Source of the DNA: Clostridium sp. CAG:138
GTDB taxonomy: Bacteria; Bacillota; Clostridia; Christensenellales; CAG-138
DNA: 50,034 nucleotides
NCBI GenBank assembly: GCA_000435055.1
Contig: FR879702.1
Location: 84,597 to 134,630 of the forward strand
Direction of reading: 5' to 3'
A model generated the notes under the pieces. It was given only the letters and a program-made list of their open reading frames with translations. It was not told where the DNA came from and made no database searches. Both the position numbers and the translations under genes were made by a program. Positions 17,772 to 26,875 of this stretch are shown piece after piece; position 1 is the stretch's first letter, and every line of letters begins with the position of its first letter.

Positions 17772-18899
17772 TTATTCGGTTTCGTCCGGCTCGTTTCCGT
17801 TTTTTGTGTCCGCATCAGCAGTGCCGCTTTTTTTCCCTTTAAGGCTGATAACCTCGGCAGCAAAACGCCGTCTGTCCTCTGCCTGAGGAACATAGTGTTT
17901 TCGCGTTGTATTGACGTCTTTTTGGCCTAAAACATCCGCAACAAGGTAAATATCTCCGGATTCACGGTACAGCATGGTTCCGTATGTGCTGCGCAGCTTA
18001 TGCGGGGAGATTCTTTTCAGCGGAGCAGCAAGCGCAGCATATTTTTTCACAAGGTTTTCGATTGCGCGAACCGTCATGCGTTTGTTCTGCATTGAAAGAA
18101 ACAAAGCCTTTTCGTGACCCGGCTGCGCAGTCATGTTTTCTCGACGGAGCATATAATTCAGCAAAGCCTCTCGAACCTCGCTCCCGAAAACAAGCACATC
18201 CTGGTTGCCGCCCTTGCGGACGATTCGCACTTCGTTTGACATAAAGTTTAAATCATCGATATTAATCCCGACAAGTTCACTGATGCGCATTCCCGTACCC
18301 AAAAAAAGTGTCACTATCGCAGTGTCACGAACCTGTGTCTGTTTGTGATATTTTTTCTGAGCGGGGGACAGCCCTTCGCCGCTTTCAACAACTGTCAGCA
18401 GTGCATCAATTTCATCCGGTTCAAGCTTGACTATCGGCTTTTCATGCACCTTGGGTGTGTCCGCCAAAGCTGCGACGTTGCGCGTTATTCTTCCTTTTTT
18501 ATAAAGATACTTAAAAAAAGAGCGTACAGAAGAGAGTTTACGCGCCTTGGCTCGTTCACCGTTTGTAATATATTCTTCTTTTTCGTAATCTTCAGAATCG
18601 GTTTCCGCAGGATACATAGCAACGTATTCGAGGTAGCGTTCGATGTGATCGATTGAAACGTTTTCAAGAATCGAACAGTCAATATCACGTATGCTCAGTA
18701 ATCGCGAGCATAAGCTGTCGCTGATCAAAAACTTAAAAAAAAGCTTCAGGTCAAGAGCATATCCGTACCGTGTGAGAACGCTTGTTGACGGTTCGATGCC
18801 GCGGAAAAACTCCGCGCAAATCGGCGGCAAATCTTCGAGCAATGCGCGCAGTTTGAGCGTATACACGCGGGTTCTTTCATTTGAATAGTCTTCACTCAT
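17772..18899 (-). CDS. Tyrosine recombinase, XerC/XerD-like
   Basis: This 375-residue site-specific recombinase has an N-terminal SAM-like core-binding domain (about 25-145) and a C-terminal catalytic domain. Predicted active-site residues are Arg205 (GTGMRISEL), Lys229 (VRKGGN), His300 and Arg303 (SPHKLRSTYG) and the nucleophile Tyr336 (TTRKHYVP). The position usually held by His or Trp is Gln326 (LGQKDVNTT). A charged insertion (residues 98-120) splits the core-binding domain. No ribosome-binding site is visible before the ATG. It is downstream of rnhA, with a long perfect inverted repeat between them. It could be a chromosomal Xer enzyme or a domesticated integrase. Confidence 0.88.
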   Translation of the reverse strand: MSEDYSNERTRVYTLKLRALLEDLPPICAEFFRGIEPSTSVLTRYGYALDLKLFFKFLISDSLCSRLLSIRDIDCSILENVSIDHIERYLEYVAMYPAETDSEDYEKEEYITNGERAKARKLSSVRSFFKYLYKKGRITRNVAALADTPKVHEKPIVKLEPDEIDALLTVVESGEGLSPAQKKYHKQTQVRDTAIVTLFLGTGMRISELVGINIDDLNFMSNEVRIVRKGGNQDVLVFGSEVREALLNYMLRRENMTAQPGHEKALFLSMQNKRMTVRAIENLVKKYAALAAPLKRISPHKLRSTYGTMLYRESGDIYLVADVLGQKDVNTTRKHYVPQAEDRRRFAAEVISLKGKKSGTADADTKNGNEPDETE

Positions 18900-18978
18900 A
18901 TTTTATACTTAAAGTAATACTTGCATCGTAACAGCCGAACGTATTGAAACTGAAAAGCGGGGAAAAACACTGTTTCTG

Positions 18979-19028
18979 TTCCTCCCAACTATTCGCAAAA
19001 TGCATGTTTTGCGAATAGTTGGGAAGAA
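18979..19028. repeat. Perfect 17-bp inverted repeat with 6-bp centre, dif-like
   Basis: The arms at 18984-19000 (CCCAACTATTCGCAAAA) and 19007-19023 are perfect reverse complements around a 6-bp centre TGCATG; pairing extends to 22 bp with one mismatch. The geometry (inverted arms, 6-bp central region, A-run/T-run inner ends) matches Xer recombination sites such as dif, and it lies 80 bp upstream of the recombinase gene. There is no T-run after either arm, so it is a poor intrinsic terminator. Other explanations are an operator or a small palindromic repeat. Confidence 0.6.
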
Positions 19029-19103
19029 ACACATTCATAAACAGCTTTAATGGCTTCCGTTTACACTTCCTTGCATTTTAAAACATACGCCAGACTTGTT
19101 ATG

Positions 19104-19550
19104 TCAGTTCTGCTTTTTGAGGTTTGCAGCTGCAGTTGTTGCAAGCTTATCGCACCGGTTGTTGTATGGATTATCCGCATGCCCCTTAACTTTGCGCCAA
19201 TCAAGTTTGTGAACCCGCTGCAATTCCAAAAGTCTTTCCCAAAGTTCTCGGTTTTCAACAGGCTTTCCGGAGGCTGTTTTCCAGCCGTTTTTCAGCCAAT
19301 TCCATATCCAGCCGTTATTAAACCCGTTGCACAGATATGCGCTGTCCGTATATAACTCGACTTCACACGGCTCCCTAAGCAGTTCGAGTGCTTTAATTGC
19401 CGCTGTAAGCTCCATGCGGTTGTTCGTTGTCATTTTTTCGGCTCCGCTTATTTCTTTTTTTGCTTCGCCGTATATAAGCACCGCACCCCAGCCGCCGACT
19501 CCCGGATTTCCTGAGCATGCACCGTCAGTATAAATTACAACTCGCTTCAT
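19104..19550 (-). CDS. rnhA: Ribonuclease HI
   Basis: RNase HI cleaves the RNA strand of RNA:DNA hybrids (Okazaki primers, R-loops). The 148-residue protein has the full catalytic set Asp9 (YTDGACSGNPG), Glu47 (NRMELTAA), Asp69 (YTDSAY) and Asp134 (NRCDKLA), plus His124 in VKGHADNPYN. The basic handle region WNWLKNGWKTASGKPVEN is present. CAGGAA lies about 10 bases before the ATG. It is 45 bases downstream of the nitroreductase gene in the same direction. Confidence 0.97.
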   Translation of the reverse strand: MKRVVIYTDGACSGNPGVGGWGAVLIYGEAKKEISGAEKMTTNNRMELTAAIKALELLREPCEVELYTDSAYLCNGFNNGWIWNWLKNGWKTASGKPVENRELWERLLELQRVHKLDWRKVKGHADNPYNNRCDKLATTAAANLKKQN

Positions 19551-19595
19551 TAAAATCAGTTCCTGTGCTGAATTGATTTACACATCATACTTTGA

Positions 19596-20483
19596 TTACC
19601 CGATGTTGAAATTGTACGATGATTCAACTTCAACATTCGGAATATCCGAATCGGCAGCGTCATCCGCGGATGACGAACCCTCATATCGGAATTCATCATT
19701 GTATGCATCCTCTTCATCATATGCTTCGGATTCGTCATGACAATTTGCGGATTGCGGAAGCGGAATAAACACGGGCGCACCGTCCTTAAACTTCCATTCT
19801 CCGAAAACACCGCGAAACTCTGCTCCGAGTTCAAGATGCAGCATGGCAATGCCGCAGTCAACCCCGCCGAACCCCCAATTGTTTGAATTGTTTATGAGTT
19901 CAATGCTGTCTTCCTTTATATCAAGCTCCCACGGCTGCTTATTGAGAGCCGAAGGCGAAAGCCGTGCGCAGTTGACAGCCTCCTGCTGCCATGCCGGAAG
20001 CGCTGAAAACGCTGCGGCATTCAATCCTGTAAGCTGTTCGATGCTTTTCTTCTTTGTGTGTTTAACTTTTCCGTCATAAAAGCCAAATGCGATAATGCAG
20101 GCAAGCGTTTCATCTTCCTTAATGTCCACAAATTCACGAACCTTTGACTTTTTATATGACGCGCCGAGCCAGCATGTTGCAATTCCGCGGGCAGTGCATT
20201 CAAGAACAAATGCCTCGCCGATATAACCGCCCATGTATTTGCTGCCCTTCTTTGTTATGACTGCCGCAAAACCTTTTGTTCCTGCAACTCTGCCGTAAGC
20301 CAAAAAAATGGATTTCAGAACCCCGTCCTTTGAACGCAAAACAAGCCGTGCTTCATCGTTGTTGAGCCCTGCTGCGAATTTTTTCAGTTCAGTGAAAGTT
20401 TTTTGATCCACCGTATCTGAAAACTCACGTACGGATGTCCTGTTTTTTATTGATTTATACCAATTTAAAGTCATATCATTCAT
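19596..20483 (-). CDS. Nitroreductase family protein with acidic tail
   Basis: The 295-residue product fits the putative nitroreductase (TM_nitroreductase) family, a tandem-domain variant of FMN-dependent nitroreductases. It has an N-terminal KNRTSVREF block, a central YIGEAFVLECTARGIATCWLGASYKKSKVREF-type FMN-contact region written here only in outline, and SPSALNKQPWEL near residue 190. The last 45 residues are acidic (Glu/Asp/Ser-rich) and do not belong to the fold. The ATG at 20483 has GGGGGAG about 11 bases upstream; longer in-frame starts run back into uvrA. Substrate unknown. It is probably co-transcribed with uvrA and rnhA. Confidence 0.85.
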   Translation of the reverse strand: MNDMTLNWYKSIKNRTSVREFSDTVDQKTFTELKKFAAGLNNDEARLVLRSKDGVLKSIFLAYGRVAGTKGFAAVITKKGSKYMGGYIGEAFVLECTARGIATCWLGASYKKSKVREFVDIKEDETLACIIAFGFYDGKVKHTKKKSIEQLTGLNAAAFSALPAWQQEAVNCARLSPSALNKQPWELDIKEDSIELINNSNNWGFGGVDCGIAMLHLELGAEFRGVFGEWKFKDGAPVFIPLPQSANCHDESEAYDEEDAYNDEFRYEGSSSADDAADSDIPNVEVESSYNFNIG

Positions 20484-20514
20484 AATGATGTACACTCCCC
20501 CGTTTTCATTAGAA

Positions 20515-23415
20515 TTATTTATTAAACAAAATCTTCTTGAGATACTGACCGGTGTAGCTGTTCTCAACAAGCGCAACCTGCTCCGGTGTTCCGCAAGCCA
20601 CAATGCTGCCGCCGCGATCTCCACCCTCAGGTCCGAGATCAATGATATAATCCGCCGTTTTAATTACGTCGAGATTGTGTTCAATAACAAGGACACTGCT
20701 GCCGCTGTCGCAAAGGCGTTCAAGAATGGAAAGCAATCGTTCAACATCAGCAACATGCAATCCTGTCGTCGGCTCATCGAGAATATACAGTGTTCTGCCT
20801 GTATCGCGCCGAGCAAGCTCATTCGCAAGCTTGACGCGCTGCGCTTCGCCGCCGGAAAGCGTTGTTGAGGACTGTCCGAGTTTTATATAGCCCAGCCCGA
20901 CATCAAAAAGCGTCTGCAATTTCTTCGCAATTTTGGGATGCGCCGAAAAGAACTCCAATGCCTGCTCAACCGTCATATCAAGTACGTCCGCAATTGTTTT
21001 GCCGCGGTATCGAACTTCCAGAGTTTCACGATTATACCGTTTGCCCTTGCATACCTCGCATGGAACATACACATCGGGCAAAAAATGCATCTCTATCTTT
21101 ATTATACCATCACCGCGGCAGGATTCGCAACGTCCGCCTTTAACGTTAAAGCTGAATCTACCGTTTGTATATCCGTGCATTTTTGCATCGGGCGTCATTG
21201 CGAACACTTCACGGATAAGGTCAAAAACGCCCACATAGGTTGCGGGATTGCTTCGCGGCGTCCTGCCGATAGGTGATTGGTCGATATCGATTACCTTATC
21301 AAGATACTGAACTCCGCTTATACTGTCAAACTCGCCCGATTTTGTCCGTGCCCGATTGAGCATTCGCAGCAATGTATTTCGAATTATTCCGTTCACAAGG
21401 CTTGATTTTCCCGAACCGGAGACGCCGGTTACACATGTGAATACACCGAGCGGAATTTTCACCGTGATATTTTTAAGATTGTTTTCACGACAACCCTCAA
21501 CGCACAGCCAACGTTCATCGGACGGTTTTCGGCGTTCCTCCGGAATGGGAATAAAACGCTTACCGCTCAGAAACTGCCCGGTTATGGATTCCGGAGCATT
21601 CATTATATCCTCAACGCTGCCCTGTGCAACAACATACCCGCCGTGCACGCCGGGACCGGGGCCGATATCTACAATGTAATCCGCACTGCGCATGGTATCT
21701 TCGTCATGTTCGACAACAATAAGAGTATTGCCGAGGTCTCGGAGTCCTTTCAGCGTTGCAAGCAGGCGGTCATTATCGCGCTGATGCAGCCCTATGCTCG
21801 GTTCATCCAAAATATAGAGAACGCCGACAAGGCCCGAGCCTATTTGAGTTGCAAGCCGAATGCGCTGTGCCTCTCCTCCGGAAAGGCCTGATGCCGAGCG
21901 TGAAAGTGTGAGATATTCCAACCCGACGTTGACAAGAAAGCGCAGTCTGGCCTTCAGCTCCTTGTAAATTCGGGAGGCAATAATCTTTTCTGATTCCGAA
22001 AGAACAAGCCCGTCTATAAAAGCAAGAACGTCGGTTATGGACATGCCGCACACGTCCGCAATCGACTTATTCCCGATTGTAACTGCAAGCACTTCGGGCT
22101 TAAGTCGCTTTCCTCCGCATGTCGGACAGGTTATTTTGCTCATAAATGCTTCGTAAGCTTCCTTCATGGAATCGGATTGAGTTTCGTGATAACGTCTTTC
22201 AAGAGTGGGTATAACGCCTTCGAATTCCGTTTCGAAAAAACCGCCGCCGTAATCTCTTTCGTACTCAACATGAATTCTCTTTCCGCCCGTACCGTAAAGA
22301 ATAACCTTGCGGATTTCTTCGGGCAGTTCGCGCCACGGCGTATCCGGCGAAAAACCGTATTCGTCAGCGAGTGCTTTTAAATACATGCTTGCAATTCCGT
22401 TTGCGGAATTCCATCCCATTGCGGCAATCGCACCTTTGTTCAAAGACAGCGAATCATCCGGAACAACAAGCAGCGGATCGATTTTTTCCTGATAACCAAG
22501 GCCGGTGCAGTCCGGGCAGGCACCGAACGGACTGTTGAACGAGAACATTCGCGGTGACATTTCTTCAATGCTGATACCGCACTCATGACAGGCAAAATTC
22601 TGAGAAAAAAGCAGCTCCTCCACACCGTCTTCAACGATGATTCCCCCGTTTGCGGCCTTTTTTTCAGCGGGAATATTCTCCTCTGCCGCATCCCTGTCGG
22701 GCAGGATATCAACCTTTGCGAGCCCGTCGCCGAGCGCAAATGCTGTTTCCAACGAATCGGTAAGTCTTGAATCAATGCCTTCCTTGATAACAAGACGATC
22801 GATAACGACATCGATGCTGTGTTTGAGCTTTTTGTCAAGTTTGGGAACATCATTGATATCGTAAACCGTGCCGTCAATCTTAACGCGCACATAGCCGTCT
22901 TTACGTATCTGTTCAAGCAGCTTAACATGTTCGCCTTTTTTTGCACGTATTACAGGCGCAACGATGAGTATCCTTGAACGTAACGGGAGCAGTTTAACTT
23001 TATCAACCACCTGGTCTATGCTTTGGCGCGCAATTTCCCTTCCGCATTTGGGACAATGCGGAACGCCGACACGCGCAAAAAAAAGCCTCAGATAGTCATA
23101 AATCTCCGTAACGGTACCGACTGTTGACCTCGGGTTGTTTGATGTGCTTTTCTGGTCAATTGAAACCGCAGGTGAAAGCCCTTCGATGTAATCAACATCG
23201 GGTTTGTCCATTTGGCCCAAAAACTGGCGGGCATATGTCGAAAGAGACTCGACATATCGCCGCTGCCCTTCTGCAAAAATCGTTTCAAACGCAAGTGAAG
23301 ATTTTCCGGAACCCGAAAGTCCGGTAAAAACAATCAGTTTATCTCTCGGAACAGTTAAATCTATGTTTTTCAGGTTATTCTCCCGTGCGCCTTTTATTGT
23401 TATGCAATCCTTCAT
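20515..23415 (-). CDS. uvrA: Excinuclease ABC subunit A
   Basis: UvrA is the damage-sensing ATPase of nucleotide excision repair and loads UvrB. The 966-residue protein has the first Walker A GLSGSGKSS (32-40), two ABC modules each with a split signature (LSGGEAQRIRLATQIG and LSGGEAQRVKLANEL), and zinc-finger CxxC pairs (CPKCG, CHECG...CPDC, CESCRGDG...CEVCKGKR). Length matches the family. The ribosome-binding site is weak (AGAGA). It starts 45 bases after uvrB ends, so uvrBA form an operon transcribed leftwards. Confidence 0.97.
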   Translation of the reverse strand: MKDCITIKGARENNLKNIDLTVPRDKLIVFTGLSGSGKSSLAFETIFAEGQRRYVESLSTYARQFLGQMDKPDVDYIEGLSPAVSIDQKSTSNNPRSTVGTVTEIYDYLRLFFARVGVPHCPKCGREIARQSIDQVVDKVKLLPLRSRILIVAPVIRAKKGEHVKLLEQIRKDGYVRVKIDGTVYDINDVPKLDKKLKHSIDVVIDRLVIKEGIDSRLTDSLETAFALGDGLAKVDILPDRDAAEENIPAEKKAANGGIIVEDGVEELLFSQNFACHECGISIEEMSPRMFSFNSPFGACPDCTGLGYQEKIDPLLVVPDDSLSLNKGAIAAMGWNSANGIASMYLKALADEYGFSPDTPWRELPEEIRKVILYGTGGKRIHVEYERDYGGGFFETEFEGVIPTLERRYHETQSDSMKEAYEAFMSKITCPTCGGKRLKPEVLAVTIGNKSIADVCGMSITDVLAFIDGLVLSESEKIIASRIYKELKARLRFLVNVGLEYLTLSRSASGLSGGEAQRIRLATQIGSGLVGVLYILDEPSIGLHQRDNDRLLATLKGLRDLGNTLIVVEHDEDTMRSADYIVDIGPGPGVHGGYVVAQGSVEDIMNAPESITGQFLSGKRFIPIPEERRKPSDERWLCVEGCRENNLKNITVKIPLGVFTCVTGVSGSGKSSLVNGIIRNTLLRMLNRARTKSGEFDSISGVQYLDKVIDIDQSPIGRTPRSNPATYVGVFDLIREVFAMTPDAKMHGYTNGRFSFNVKGGRCESCRGDGIIKIEMHFLPDVYVPCEVCKGKRYNRETLEVRYRGKTIADVLDMTVEQALEFFSAHPKIAKKLQTLFDVGLGYIKLGQSSTTLSGGEAQRVKLANELARRDTGRTLYILDEPTTGLHVADVERLLSILERLCDSGSSVLVIEHNLDVIKTADYIIDLGPEGGDRGGSIVACGTPEQVALVENSYTGQYLKKILFNK

Positions 23416-23460
23416 TTTTTGTCATATCTCTTTTCTTGCGTGATTCATTCAAAATACGAG

Positions 23461-25512
23461 TTATTTTCTTGTTCTTCCGCGTGCCTTTTTTCGACTGCCG
23501 GGAGTTCCGGGCTTTGCTCCGCGTTTTGTTCCGGGCGTTGGTGCGGAATCCGATGCTCCATCCGACCTGCCCTGCAATCTGTACAGTTCATCGCGAAGCT
23601 TTGCGGCAGTTTCAAACTCAAGCTCCATGGCGGCACGCTGCATCTGTTCGGTCAGCAAAGCAATCTTTTCGGCTTTTTCGTCCTCGTTCATTCCCGCAGC
23701 AGCATCTTCAACCGCGCCTGATATTTCTATTATGCCGTGAACAGCCTTCTTAATGCTCTTGGGAGTTATTCCGTGTTCAATGTTAAACGCCTGCTGCTTG
23801 GTTCGCCTGCGGTTTGTTTCATCAATCGTGCTTTGCATTGAGTCCGTTATCGTGTCTGCATACATGATAACATATCCGTCAACATTGCGTGCTGCTCTGC
23901 CGACAGTCTGAATCAGCGACGTTGACGACCGCAGAAAGCCTTCCTTGTCAGCGTCAAGTATAGCAACAAGCCCGACTTCCGGAAGATCCAGTCCCTCTCG
24001 CAACAGGTTTATGCCTACGAGAACATCGAATTCTCCGAGTCGAAGATCCCGAATGATTTCCATGCGCTCCATTGTGTCAATATCTGAATGCATATAGCGC
24101 ACTTTGATGCCGATTGAATCAAGATGTTCCGTCAGCATTTCCGCCATGCGTTTCGTGAGCGTTGTAACAAGCGTGCGATAGCCCTTGGCTGCATTTTTAT
24201 TCACTTCGGAAATCAAATCATCAATCTGCCCCTTGACGGGACGAATGTAAATCTCCGGATCAAGCAGCCCTGTCGGCCTGATTATCTGCTCAGCAATGTT
24301 TGCTGCTCTTGCAAGTTCGTATTCGGCAGGAGTCGCGCTGACGCACACAAGCTGTTTTATGCGTTCTTCAAACTCTTCGAACTTCAGCGGACGATTGTCA
24401 AAAGCGCTTGGAATACGGAATCCGTAATCGACAAGTTCGGTCTTGCGTGCAAGGTCTCCTCTGTACATTGCCCTTATCTGCGGAATTGTAACATGGGACT
24501 CATCGATAATTGTCAGGAAATCATTGCCCATAAAATCAAGCAGCGTAAACGGCGGCTGTCCGGGTTTTCGCCCGTCAAAGTACCTTGAGTAGTTTTCTAT
24601 GCCCGAGCAATAGCCTATTTCCCGCATCATTTCCATGTCATAAAGCGTACGCTGCTCAAGCCGCTGCGCCTCAACGAGCTTGTTTTGCGCCTTCAGCTCA
24701 TCAACGCGATTTTTCATATCCTGCTCGATCTGTTCAAGTGCAGATTCAATCTTTTCTTTTCCGGTCGCATAGTGTGTTGCAGGAAAAATCACCGCATGAG
24801 CAAGAGCCGCCGCAGGAATTCCCGTAACGGCGTTAACCTCGCTTAAGGATTCAATTTCATCGTCGAAATACTCAACCCGAACAGCTCTGTCATACGCATT
24901 CATCGGGAATATCTCAACAATATCACCGCGAACACGAAAAATGCCGCGACTGAATTCATAGTCATTGCGCTGATATTGAATGTCTACAAGTCTTTTTATC
25001 AATTCTTCGCGGGGAAATACCGCACCTTTGCGCAGTGATATGCTCATTCGCATGTATTCTTCCGGACTGCCCAAAGCATAGATGCAGGAAACTGATGCAA
25101 CGATAATAACATCCTTGCGTTCATTAAGTGAACACGTCGCACTGTGGCGCAAGCGGTCGATTTCCTGATTTATGTCCGCCGTTTTTTCAATGTATGTATC
25201 GGAAGAAGCAATATAAGCTTCCGGCTGGTAGTAGTCATAATATGAAACAAAGTATTCAACTGCATTATTCGGAAAGAACTCACGAAATTCCGAACAAAGC
25301 TGTGCCGCAAGCGTCTTGTTATGCGCAATGACAATTGTCGGCTTCTGTACGCGTTCGATAAGCTTTGCCATTGTGAATGTTTTTCCTGAGCCTGTAACGC
25401 CCAAAAGAACCTGAAGCTTGTCACCCGAAAGCACGCCGTTTGCAAGCGTATCGATTGCCTGAGGCTGATCGCCCTGCGGTTCAAAGGGCGAAACAACTTT
25501 AAATTCTGCCAT
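23461..25512 (-). CDS. uvrB: Excinuclease ABC subunit B
   Basis: UvrB verifies damage by inserting its beta-hairpin and recruits UvrC. The 683-residue helicase-like protein shows Walker A GVTGSGKT (38-45), the hairpin region YYDYYQPEAYI, the DEAD-type IDESH, LVGINLLREGLDLPEV, and a C-terminal UVR domain with a coiled segment (about 630-665) that binds UvrC. A 25-residue Gly/Pro/Lys/Arg-rich tail follows. The ATG is preceded by AAAAGGAG. No LexA-type operator (GAAC-N4-GTTC) was found upstream, so SOS control is not evident. Confidence 0.97.
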   Translation of the reverse strand: MAEFKVVSPFEPQGDQPQAIDTLANGVLSGDKLQVLLGVTGSGKTFTMAKLIERVQKPTIVIAHNKTLAAQLCSEFREFFPNNAVEYFVSYYDYYQPEAYIASSDTYIEKTADINQEIDRLRHSATCSLNERKDVIIVASVSCIYALGSPEEYMRMSISLRKGAVFPREELIKRLVDIQYQRNDYEFSRGIFRVRGDIVEIFPMNAYDRAVRVEYFDDEIESLSEVNAVTGIPAAALAHAVIFPATHYATGKEKIESALEQIEQDMKNRVDELKAQNKLVEAQRLEQRTLYDMEMMREIGYCSGIENYSRYFDGRKPGQPPFTLLDFMGNDFLTIIDESHVTIPQIRAMYRGDLARKTELVDYGFRIPSAFDNRPLKFEEFEERIKQLVCVSATPAEYELARAANIAEQIIRPTGLLDPEIYIRPVKGQIDDLISEVNKNAAKGYRTLVTTLTKRMAEMLTEHLDSIGIKVRYMHSDIDTMERMEIIRDLRLGEFDVLVGINLLREGLDLPEVGLVAILDADKEGFLRSSTSLIQTVGRAARNVDGYVIMYADTITDSMQSTIDETNRRRTKQQAFNIEHGITPKSIKKAVHGIIEISGAVEDAAAGMNEDEKAEKIALLTEQMQRAAMELEFETAAKLRDELYRLQGRSDGASDSAPTPGTKRGAKPGTPGSRKKARGRTRK

Positions 25513-25578
25513 AGTATAAACTCCTTTTGCTCAATCCGCCGAACCGGATTATGTACACGGTCGGCTAACCGCACTATG

Positions 25579-25606
25579 ATTATACCACAAGAATTTTAAA
25601 TGTGAA
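25579..25606 (-). promoter_or_regulatory. Promoter of the uvrB-uvrA operon
   Basis: On the minus strand TTCACA (25601-25606) and a perfect TATAAT (25579-25584) are 16 bp apart, 66 bases before the uvrB ATG. The 60-base leader shows no clear regulatory stem. Confidence 0.7.
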
Positions 25607-25790
25607 ATACCTAATCGAAATGATTAAAACTTTATTTTCAAAGCAAATGCTTCAGCTGTGCACACAACAGCAGTGCGCAGTCTGATACAAAAGCATATTC
25701 CGGCATTGCAGGAAAACATTTCGTTTGAAATTATCAACAAAAACTGTTAATCTTTCTGTACGGCATATTAAAATGTTGCGGAGGTTCAGA

Positions 25791-25967
25791 ATGGAAGTGT
25801 TGTTTGTTATATGGGCGGGAATCATTCCGCTTGTTCCGCTTATAGGTGTTCAACTGTTTAAGCAGCGCTGTGACAAAGGGAAAGCCGCCGTCTGCCGCTT
25901 GCTTTTTTTCGGACAAGCGATTCTTTCGCTTGCATACATAGCTGTGTATTTCGGTATTATCGGCTGA
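25791..25967 (+). CDS. Small two-TM membrane protein, unknown function
   Basis: The ATG at 25791 is preceded by GCGGAGG with 6-base spacing, which selects it over a longer in-frame start at 25725. The 58-residue product has a hydrophobic segment at residues 3-22 (LFVIWAGIIPLVPLIGVQLF), a short Lys/Arg/Cys-containing loop, and a second hydrophobic segment at about 36-57. I do not recognise the family. It stands alone between uvrB and the ECF gene, and a hairpin follows about 110 bases later. Confidence 0.6.
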   Translation: MEVLFVIWAGIIPLVPLIGVQLFKQRCDKGKAAVCRLLFFGQAILSLAYIAVYFGIIG

Positions 25968-26074
25968 CAGTATTCTGAGCAGGCATTCGGTGAGATTGCT
26001 GAAGAAGCAATCCGCTGCAACGATTGCGTTGATTTGTTTGCCCGAAGCTTGTTTGGCAAGGCAGCAATTGCAAA

Positions 26075-26101
26075 GGGACCGACCGCTGCGCGGACAGTCC
26101 C
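26075..26101. terminator. Hairpin between convergent genes
   Basis: GGGAC (26075-26079) pairs with GTCCC (26097-26101), with an inner CCGC/GCGG stem and a 3-base loop. On the minus strand it is followed by TTT, so it could end the ECF transcript, but the T-run is short. Nothing else recognisable lies between 25968 and 26140. Confidence 0.45.
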
Positions 26102-26140
26102 CGATGCATTATTATTCAGGATACTTATGCTTGCCGGGCT

Positions 26141-26812
26141 TTACTCGTGAACATCGCAAGCGCGGTCTTTTTCTGCAGGCATATCAGTTGGGACCAGACG
26201 TTTTTTGAAAATAAAGTTGTACAATGCCTGACCTACAGCAGTGCAGATTATAACGGATGCTACAGCCTCGATGATTCCGTTCAAAGTCACGACACCGAGC
26301 ATCATCTTGAACAGAGCATCCGCTGTTGCTGCTCCGAACTGTGCCATACATGCATCTTTTGCAAACAGATAGAAAGCTCCGAGGAAGAGGATCGTGTTCG
26401 TAATGGTTCCGACAAAGGCGGCGACCGCCATGCTTGAAATTCGAGTCTTGTCAAACTTGTTAAAAAGCGTGTACACCGTACGGGACGTAACTCCGATCAT
26501 GATTCTCGGTACAATAAGGCATATAATCATAAGCCCTACAGTTTTTAGTCCGCCGGCATTCATGATTATCATTGCAAACGCATCGGGTTCGGTGAAGCAT
26601 TTAATGACGGATGTCAATCCGAAAACGAGGCCGAAAAACATTCCGCCCTTAAACCCAAGAAAGTAGGACGCAATGATAACGGGAACCTGAATGATGACGA
26701 TCGCCGCAACGCTTGTCGGGATAAACCCCAGCCCGGGTACAAATGCCATGATAAGCATAATGGCAAGAAACAGCGCGTAAGTCGTCAGGACTTTTGTGTT
26801 GAGTGACTTCAT
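26141..26812 (-). CDS. ECF transporter S component (vitamin-type), substrate unknown
   Basis: The 223-residue, very hydrophobic protein has about six membrane segments and the S-component pattern FVPGLGFIPTSVAAIVII...FLGFKGGMFFGLVFGLTSVIKCF, seen in ECF substrate-binding subunits. S components bind a micronutrient (for example a B vitamin) and use a shared EcfA-EcfA'-EcfT module, which is not in this window. The ATG at 26812 has GGAGG 7 bases upstream; two codons further upstream overlap that site. The resemblance is closest to pantothenate-like S components from memory, but the substrate cannot be read from sequence. Confidence 0.8.
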   Translation of the reverse strand: MKSLNTKVLTTYALFLAIMLIMAFVPGLGFIPTSVAAIVIIQVPVIIASYFLGFKGGMFFGLVFGLTSVIKCFTEPDAFAMIIMNAGGLKTVGLMIICLIVPRIMIGVTSRTVYTLFNKFDKTRISSMAVAAFVGTITNTILFLGAFYLFAKDACMAQFGAATADALFKMMLGVVTLNGIIEAVASVIICTAVGQALYNFIFKKRLVPTDMPAEKDRACDVHE

Positions 26813-26846
26813 AATCATCCTCCGGCACATTTATTTTACTGCGGGT

Positions 26847-26875
26847 ATTATAGCTGAAAATTCTTTGCTTGGCAA
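26847..26875 (-). promoter_or_regulatory. Promoter of the ECF S-component gene
   Basis: On the minus strand TTGCCA (26870-26875) and a perfect TATAAT (26847-26852) have 17-bp spacing. A CTTTGC/GCAAAG inverted pair overlaps the -35 box and could be an operator. The leader is only about 28 bases, so there is no room for a riboswitch downstream of this promoter. Confidence 0.7.

Noticed and set aside
25513..25620. LexA/SOS box before uvrB
   Set aside because: No GAAC-N4-GTTC-type site is present between the promoter and the start, or over the promoter.
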